Below are positions 6,938-11,223 of a stretch of 11,223 bases of DNA, piece by piece. The stretch comes from Bacteroidota bacterium (GTDB lineage: Bacteria > Bacteroidota > Bacteroidia > Bacteroidales > VadinHA17): assembly GCA_030613125.1 (NCBI GenBank), contig JAUWMO010000086.1, positions 1 to 11,223 on the forward strand, written 5' to 3'. Made by a program: the position numbers and the translations under genes. How positions within the stretch are numbered: position 1 is the first letter of the stretch; each line of letters opens with the position of its first letter. Under the pieces are notes generated by a model. It saw nothing but the letters and a program-made list of their open reading frames with translations. It did no database searches and had not been told where the DNA came from.

Positions 6938-6958
6938 TATTATCTGGAGTATTATCTG
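6938..6958 (+). repeat. Direct repeat TATTATCTG upstream of uppP
   Basis: TATTATCTG occurs at 6938-6946 and again at 6950-6958, a 12-base period, within the 56-base gap just before the uppP start codon at 6971. It could be a short tandem duplication or a two-site binding element. The rest of the gap is plain AT-rich sequence. Confidence 0.45.
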
Positions 6959-6970
6959 AAATAAAATTAC

Positions 6971-7753
6971 ATGACCTGGATAGAAGCTTTAATCCTTGGT
7001 TTCGTACAAGGATTTACCGAATTCTTACCTGTTAGTAGTAGCGGACATCTTGAATTGGGACAATCAATATTAAATACAGGGATCCACAAAAGCCTGGAAT
7101 TCACTATTGCAGTACATGGAGCAACAGTACTTAGTACTATCATAATATTCCGGAAAGAAATTGGACCGATGATTAAAAACTTTTTCACATTTCAAAAGAC
7201 CGAAGATACTGCCTTCGTTTGGAAATTATTAATATCTATGATTCCAATTGGTATCATTGGGTATTTTTTTCATGAACAGATTAAATCTTTCTTTACGGGA
7301 AATGTGAAGTTGGTTGGTGGAATGCTAATTATTACCTCTTTGTTATTAGCTTTAACAAAGATAGCCACGGTCAGTGGAAAACCTATTTCATACCTGAGTG
7401 CCTTGATCATGGGTGTTGCTCAGGTTTTTGCTGTATTTCCCGGAATTTCAAGATCAGGTGCCACAATTGCAACCGGTCTGTTTTTTGGAAACAGAAGAGA
7501 TGAAGTTACCCGTTTCTCATTTTTAATGGTAATCATCCCCATATTAGGTGCAAATTTTATTGGGCTTTTTAATACCGATTTTTCACAAAGCACTCAAATA
7601 AGTGGATTTTCTTTAACTATTGGATTCTTAGCAGCTTTTGTTTCAGGATTGATTGCATGCAAATGGATGATTCAAATTGTAAAGCGTGGTAACTTATATT
7701 ATTTTGCATTATATTGTTTTTTGATTGGTAGTCTGGCTATTATTTTTGGGTAG
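6971..7753 (+). CDS. uppP: Undecaprenyl-diphosphatase UppP (BacA)
   Basis: Integral membrane phosphatase that converts undecaprenyl diphosphate to the monophosphate, recycling the lipid carrier for peptidoglycan and other surface glycans; extra copies give bacitracin resistance. The 260 residues and multiple hydrophobic helices fit the family. The catalytic region shows the Q/E-xxx-E motif in QGFTEFLPVSSSGHL (13-27, Gln13, Glu17 and His26), and the second signature is PGISRSGATIATGLFFG (157-173, with Arg161). Third gene of the ftsX cluster, 56 bases after DUF3098 and 3 bases before truB. The truB ATG lies in the same frame, one AAT codon past the uppP TAG. Confidence 0.96.
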   Translation: MTWIEALILGFVQGFTEFLPVSSSGHLELGQSILNTGIHKSLEFTIAVHGATVLSTIIIFRKEIGPMIKNFFTFQKTEDTAFVWKLLISMIPIGIIGYFFHEQIKSFFTGNVKLVGGMLIITSLLLALTKIATVSGKPISYLSALIMGVAQVFAVFPGISRSGATIATGLFFGNRRDEVTRFSFLMVIIPILGANFIGLFNTDFSQSTQISGFSLTIGFLAAFVSGLIACKWMIQIVKRGNLYYFALYCFLIGSLAIIFG

Positions 7754-7756
7754 AAT

Positions 7757-8476
7757 ATGGGAATAAAATTTCTTCAGGAACAGGAAAAATTTGTGAGTGG
7801 GAAAGTTATGCTGTTTGATAAACCTCTTAACTGGACTTCTTTCGATCTGGTAAAAAAAGTGAAAAATATGTTGCTGAAACATCTTGAATTAAAAAAAATA
7901 AAAGTGGGGCATGCGGGAACTCTGGACCCTTTGGCAACAGGTTTACTGATTATTTGTGCCGGCAAAGCAACAAAACACATTCAACGGTTTCAAAATATGG
8001 ACAAAGAATATGTTGCAAATATAATATTAGGAAAAACCACTCCATCTTTTGATCTTGAGACCGATTTTGATAATGTGTTTGAGACTTCTCATATTACACC
8101 CGAACTTGTTCATGAAACTATTCAACAGTTTATTGGGGAGCAGGATCAGATTCCACCAATTTTTTCAGCAAAAAATATTAAGGGAAACAGGGCTTATCAT
8201 CTTGCCAGGAAAGGGCATAATATACAAATGAAACCCAACAAGATACGTGTTGAACAGATAGAGATACTGAACTGTAATTTGCCTGAAATTTCCCTTAAGA
8301 TACGATGTAGCAAGGGAACTTACATAAGAACTTTGACAATGGATATTGGAAAAGCTTTAAATAGCGGAGCATATCTTGCCAAATTAGAAAGAACCAAAAT
8401 TGGTGACTTTCAGGTAGTTGATGCTATGAATCTAAACGGTTTTGAAAAAAGTTTAATAAAAATGAAACAAATTTAG
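7757..8476 (+). CDS. truB: tRNA pseudouridine-55 synthase TruB
   Basis: Isomerises uridine 55 in the T-loop of tRNAs to pseudouridine; cytoplasmic. Motifs: KPLNWTSFD (22-30), GHAGTLDPLATGLL (51-64) with catalytic Asp57, KEYVANIILGKTTPSFDLETD (83-103, Tyr85), PPIFSAKNIKGNRAYHLARKG (133-153) and SKGTYIRTL (185-193). At 239 residues it is shorter than E. coli TruB (about 314) because the C-terminal PUA-like domain is missing, as is usual in Bacteroidota. It starts 3 bases after the uppP stop, so translation is likely coupled. Fourth gene of the ftsX cluster, 42 bases before queA. Confidence 0.96.
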   Translation: MGIKFLQEQEKFVSGKVMLFDKPLNWTSFDLVKKVKNMLLKHLELKKIKVGHAGTLDPLATGLLIICAGKATKHIQRFQNMDKEYVANIILGKTTPSFDLETDFDNVFETSHITPELVHETIQQFIGEQDQIPPIFSAKNIKGNRAYHLARKGHNIQMKPNKIRVEQIEILNCNLPEISLKIRCSKGTYIRTLTMDIGKALNSGAYLAKLERTKIGDFQVVDAMNLNGFEKSLIKMKQI

Positions 8477-8518
8477 TTTTTCTACGTATACAGTTTCTGC
8501 AATTTTAATATCTAATTC

Positions 8519-9568
8519 ATGAAATTATCACAATATAGATACCATTTGCCTTCTGATTTGATTTCTCTGTATCCTTCAGAAAACAGGGATGAATCAAGAA
8601 TGATGGTATTACACAGAAATACCGGAAAAATTGAACACAAAGTTTTTAAGGATGTAATAAATTATTTTGAAGATCAGGACATTATGGTATTTAATGATAC
8701 CAAGGTTTTTCCTGCCCGCTTGTTTGGGAACAAAGAAAAAACTGGCGCTGAGATTGAGGTATTTCTTTTAAGGGAGTTAAACAAGGACCAAAGATTATGG
8801 GATGTTTTGGTCGATCCGGCACGTAAGATCAGAATTGGAAACAAATTATATTTTGGGGAGAATGATATACTGGTTGCTGAAGTTATAGATAATACAACTT
8901 CAAGAGGAAGAACATTACGATTCCTGTTTGATGGCCCGTATGATGAGTTTAAAAAAATATTATACATGTTGGGTGAAACCCCATTACCTAAATTTATTAA
9001 TCGGGAGGCTGAACCTGAAGATGTAGAAAGATATCAGACAGTTTTTGCAAAACATGAAGGAGCAGTAGCAGCACCAACTGCCGGAATGCATTTTAGCAGG
9101 GAATTATTAAAAAGGTTGGAGATCAAAGGAATTAACTTTGCATACATTACTTTGCATGTAGGGTTGGGGAACTTCAGAACTGTTGATGTTGAGGATCTGA
9201 CCAAGCATAAAACGGATTCAGAACAGATCTATATTTCTGAAGAAGCAACAAAAATTATTAACAAGGGGAAAGCGAATAAGCATAGTATTTGTGCAGTTGG
9301 CACCACTGTACTCAGAACACTTGAAAGTTCTGTTTCAACAGATGGATTCTTAAAACCTTTTGAGGGATGGACAAACAAATTTATCTTTCCACCTTATGAA
9401 TTCAGTGTACCTGGCAGAATGATAACTAATTTCCATTTACCACTTTCCACTCTTCTTATGATGGTATCGGCTTTTGCAGGCTTTGATTTTATCTTTGAAG
9501 CATATCAGTTAGCTATAAAAGAAAAATACAGATTTGGCACCTATGGAGATGCTATGTTAATTTTATAA
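8519..9568 (+). CDS. queA: S-adenosylmethionine:tRNA ribosyltransferase-isomerase QueA
   Basis: Transfers and isomerises the ribosyl group of S-adenosylmethionine onto 7-aminomethyl-7-deazaguanine in tRNA, making epoxyqueuosine at wobble position 34. The 349 residues are full length. Motifs: LPSDLISLYPSENRDESRMM (10-29), VFNDTKVFPARL (57-68), YQTVFAKHEGAVAAPTAGMH (172-191), TLHVGLGNFRTV (211-222), GTTVLRTLES (261-270), NFHLPLSTLLMMVSAFAG (304-321) and the ending FGTYGDAMLIL. Last gene of the ftsX-DUF3098-uppP-truB-queA run. The 42-base gap before it contains TACGTATAC but no clear promoter. Other queuosine genes are not in the window. Confidence 0.97.
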   Translation: MKLSQYRYHLPSDLISLYPSENRDESRMMVLHRNTGKIEHKVFKDVINYFEDQDIMVFNDTKVFPARLFGNKEKTGAEIEVFLLRELNKDQRLWDVLVDPARKIRIGNKLYFGENDILVAEVIDNTTSRGRTLRFLFDGPYDEFKKILYMLGETPLPKFINREAEPEDVERYQTVFAKHEGAVAAPTAGMHFSRELLKRLEIKGINFAYITLHVGLGNFRTVDVEDLTKHKTDSEQIYISEEATKIINKGKANKHSICAVGTTVLRTLESSVSTDGFLKPFEGWTNKFIFPPYEFSVPGRMITNFHLPLSTLLMMVSAFAGFDFIFEAYQLAIKEKYRFGTYGDAMLIL

Positions 9569-9771
9569 TACTAGTCCTGATTAAATCTAGTGGAATTCCA
9601 ACATATTTTAACACCTCTTTATCCAGCTTAATATCAGGCGATTATGCCAAGGTCAGGATAACAGCATCATCAATTCATGTTGATCCATGTAGGGTGTGTT
9701 AAGTAAATGATTTAATCTTTGATTAAAATCCAAACATTTCCCGATTAAAAAACGTATTAAAAACTACTGTT

Positions 9772-9793
9772 GGGATGATACTATTATCCTTTT
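9772..9793 (+). terminator. Weak terminator-like hairpin downstream of queA
   Basis: GGATGAT (9773-9779) pairs with ATTATCC (9783-9789) with one G-U wobble and a 3-base loop, followed by TTTT (9790-9793). It is about 205 bases past the queA stop. It is the only stem plus T-run on the plus strand in this gap, so it may end the ftsX-queA transcript. The short T tract keeps confidence low. Confidence 0.35.
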
Positions 9794-9822
9794 AATGTAT
9801 GTTTCCTGATTAGTTCGGTATA

Positions 9823-9830
9823 TAGGTTTG
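9823..9830 (+). promoter_or_regulatory. Possible housekeeping -7 element upstream of the surface protein
   Basis: TAGGTTTG matches TAnnTTTG. Only a weak TTTC at 9802-9805 stands in for a -33 element, at shorter spacing than usual. Use of this site would give a leader of about 165 bases that contains the inverted repeat at 9883-9921. Confidence 0.3.
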
Positions 9831-9882
9831 ATTTTTGCTGTATAATAACGGGTAAAACATGAAAAACAGTTATATTTAAGGT

Positions 9883-9921
9883 TTATCCGGAAATTATTGC
9901 GAAAATTTTTCTGCCGGATAA
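9883..9921 (+). repeat. Inverted repeat TTATCCGG / CCGGATAA
   Basis: A perfect 8-bp inverted repeat: TTATCCGG (9883-9890) and CCGGATAA (9914-9921), with 23 bases between. Inside, AAATT (9891-9895) and AATTT (9904-9908) can extend the stem. It ends 6 bases before the candidate -35 element at 9928, so it could be an operator or a leader hairpin. No T tract follows, so it is not a terminator. Confidence 0.5.
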
Positions 9922-9927
9922 GTTGGA

Positions 9928-9954
9928 TGCAACCTTTTAATTGATAATAGTGTC
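9928..9954 (+). promoter_or_regulatory. Candidate ECF-sigma promoter of the surface protein
   Basis: TGCAACCTTTT (9928-9938) carries the AAC core typical of ECF sigma -35 elements, and GTC (9952-9954) lies 17 bases after AACC, where the -10 GTC core is expected. The start site would be near 9961, leaving about 40 bases before the ATG. It differs from the TAnnTTTG promoters of the neighbouring housekeeping genes. The assignment is inferred from general ECF consensus. Confidence 0.35.
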
Positions 9955-10002
9955 AAAATAATAATTGAACAGATAGTATTACTGACCCCGTATATGTTAG
10001 CC

Positions 10003-11223
10003 ATGAGGTTTCGTTTCCTCCTGATTGTAATTGTATTCTCCGGTATGTTTTCCGGAGTGCAAGCTCAATGGCTGAACGGTTGGTCTCACCGTAAATTAAT
10101 CACAATTGATCATACCCAGGTTTCAGGAGCCGGGAACCTTGTTGATTTTCCTTTATTAATAAATATTTCCTCAGACCCCAATCTTGAAACAATTGCAAAT
10201 GGAGGATTCGTTGCCAGCAATAATGGTTATGACATTGTTTTCAGCATCGATCATATAAATGTTCTTGATCATGAAATTGAGAAATATGTTGAAACAACAG
10301 GCGAATATGTTGCATGGGTAAGAATACCTTCATTATCACCATCTGTCGATACTGATATCTATCTCTATTTTGGGAACTCATCTATTGGGTCTGATCCTTC
10401 AACAACTAATACATGTAATGCGAATTACGTGGGTGTAGGGCATTTGCATAATAGTAAGTTTGGTTTTAATATAATCTATGATGATGCCAGCCAATCAACT
10501 AATCTTGCTACAAATAGCGGCTCGGTCAATATAACCGGTAAAATAGCAGATGGCCAGCAATTAAATGGTACAAGTGATTTTTTGAATGTGTCAGATCACC
10601 CAAGCCTTAATATGGATGTAAATGATCTGGTTACTGTTGAAGCCTGGGTGAAAAAGAATAGTGCACAAATTGGTGATTGGGTTGCAATTCTCCAAAAATC
10701 TGATATATCTTATAATTTACAGTTTAACAATGGGAATGAGCCTGTTTTTACAATATATGATAACACCTGGCATAATAATAACTGGGGGAGTAGTGTTGGT
10801 GCGACCTGGAATCATCTTGTAGGCACTTTTGATGGAACAACAGTAAATCTTTATGTTAATGGGGTTCTCTCAGCAAATCCAGTTTTAGCATCCTTAATAA
10901 ATCCCACGAATCAAAATGTTGGGATTGGTAAAAACTTGGATATTAATGGTAGACACCTGGATGCAGACATTGATGAGCTCAGAATATCCAATGTTGCTCG
11001 TTCTGCAGATTGGATTATAACAGAATATAATAATCAGAATTCACCTTCAACTTTCTATAGCCTGTCTGCTACCGAAGCCATCACAAGATATGCCATTAAG
11101 ACCGGAAACTGGGATGATCCAACTGCCTGGTCGTATTTCTCAGGTGGTGCTTCGTGTGGCTGCACTCCCATTGCAACCAGCGAAGTTCACATTAATGAGG
11201 CTGCCAGTGGATATACAATAAAT
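10003..11223 (+). CDS. Secreted DUF2341 + LamG-like surface protein, N-terminal part (runs off the window)
   Basis: The open frame from the ATG at 10003 continues for 407 codons to the window edge without a stop; another in-frame ATG lies at 9994. The ATG at 10003 gives a clear signal peptide (MRFRFLLIVIVFSGMFSGVQA, cleavage before Q22). Next is a DUF2341 domain (about 23-150) with WLNGWSHRKLITIDHTQVSG, LLINISSDPNL, YDIVFS, DHEIEKY, VAWVRIPSLS and DIYLYFGNSS. Then comes a LamG/concanavalin-like jelly roll (about 178-346) with LNMDVNDLVTVEAWVKKNS, TWNHLVGTFDGTTVNLYVNG and DIDELRISNVARSADWI. A new segment starts with TGNWDDPTAWS (about 367-377) and a CGC motif (385-387), typical of repeated modules in large Bacteroidota surface proteins. 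The role is probably adhesion or glycan binding. A type IX sorting signal would be at the C-terminus, outside the window, so that secretion route is inference. Confidence 0.85.
   Translation, partial: MRFRFLLIVIVFSGMFSGVQAQWLNGWSHRKLITIDHTQVSGAGNLVDFPLLINISSDPNLETIANGGFVASNNGYDIVFSIDHINVLDHEIEKYVETTGEYVAWVRIPSLSPSVDTDIYLYFGNSSIGSDPSTTNTCNANYVGVGHLHNSKFGFNIIYDDASQSTNLATNSGSVNITGKIADGQQLNGTSDFLNVSDHPSLNMDVNDLVTVEAWVKKNSAQIGDWVAILQKSDISYNLQFNNGNEPVFTIYDNTWHNNNWGSSVGATWNHLVGTFDGTTVNLYVNGVLSANPVLASLINPTNQNVGIGKNLDINGRHLDADIDELRISNVARSADWIITEYNNQNSPSTFYSLSATEAITRYAIKTGNWDDPTAWSYFSGGASCGCTPIATSEVHINEAASGYTIN

Larger units (their letters stand above)
9569..10002. other. Intergenic stretch between queA and the surface protein, no convincing gene
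   Basis: About 430 bases. Near queA the plus frame through 9499-9699 is open but has no ATG. The opposite strand also has a short open frame (antisense, about 30 codons including DKEVLKYVGIPLDLI) near 9560-9645. Neither can be called a gene. Further on are a TTTAATC-TTT-GATTAAA hairpin (9711-9727), a weak terminator-like stem (9772-9793), a -7-like element (9823-9830), an 8-bp inverted repeat (9883-9921) and an ECF-type promoter candidate (9928-9954). No tRNA or known riboswitch pattern was recognised. Confidence 0.6.

Noticed and set aside
7751..7759. Possible UppP-TruB fusion by read-through of the in-frame TAG
   Set aside because: Both proteins are complete with normal termini; the 3-base gap is ordinary operon packing.
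8674..8967. 97-codon minus-strand frame inside queA
   Set aside because: Antisense shadow of conserved queA motifs; low-complexity hydrophobic content.
9570..9591. ACTAG...CTAGT inverted repeat right after queA as a terminator
   Set aside because: Only 5 bp with a 12-base loop and no T tract.

Overview
The window is AT-rich chromosomal DNA from a member of the Bacteroidota, most likely a Bacteroidales/Marinilabiliales-type or related marine or gut lineage. Evidence for this is a PorZ-like type IX secretion component, a DUF3098 gene inside an ftsX-uppP-truB-queA cluster, several matches to the Bacteroidota promoter motif TAnnTTTG, A-rich leaders without Shine-Dalgarno sequences, and a DUF2341/LamG surface protein. 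No mobile element, CRISPR array, tRNA or rRNA was seen.

Left part, minus strand: a two-domain universal stress protein (1732-2571), then a hairpin terminator, then rdgB (dITP/XTP pyrophosphatase, 1063-1659), then the N-terminal part of porZ (42-1025). The porZ frame stops at a run of nine A (nine T on the coding strand). Removing one T restores a porZ-like frame that stays open to the window edge, so this is a homopolymer frameshift or a sequencing error rather than a natural end.

Middle, plus strand: diverging from the stress protein is a membrane-anchored signalling enzyme (2661-4556). It has a Y_Y_Y-type extracytoplasmic domain, one membrane helix, a coiled linker, a class III adenylate cyclase with all key residues, and a C-terminal HD phosphohydrolase domain with its metal ligands intact. 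It is the most interesting gene here. It is followed by a branched-chain aminotransferase (4642-5658) with its own good promoter.

Right part, plus strand: a dense housekeeping run, ftsX - DUF3098 - uppP - truB - queA (5749-9568). It joins cell-wall remodelling and lipid-carrier recycling to tRNA modification, a gene order I recall as common in Bacteroidota. A roughly 430-base stretch follows, without a convincing gene but with inverted repeats and candidate promoters. It ends in a secreted DUF2341 + LamG protein (10003 to the window edge, incomplete), probably a large cell-surface protein and plausibly a cargo of the same type IX secretion system that PorZ serves.

I do not see a clear new multi-gene system. 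The points most worth a second look are the cyclase-HD fusion, its divergent pairing with the stress protein, the porZ homopolymer break, and the non-housekeeping-looking promoter of the surface protein.
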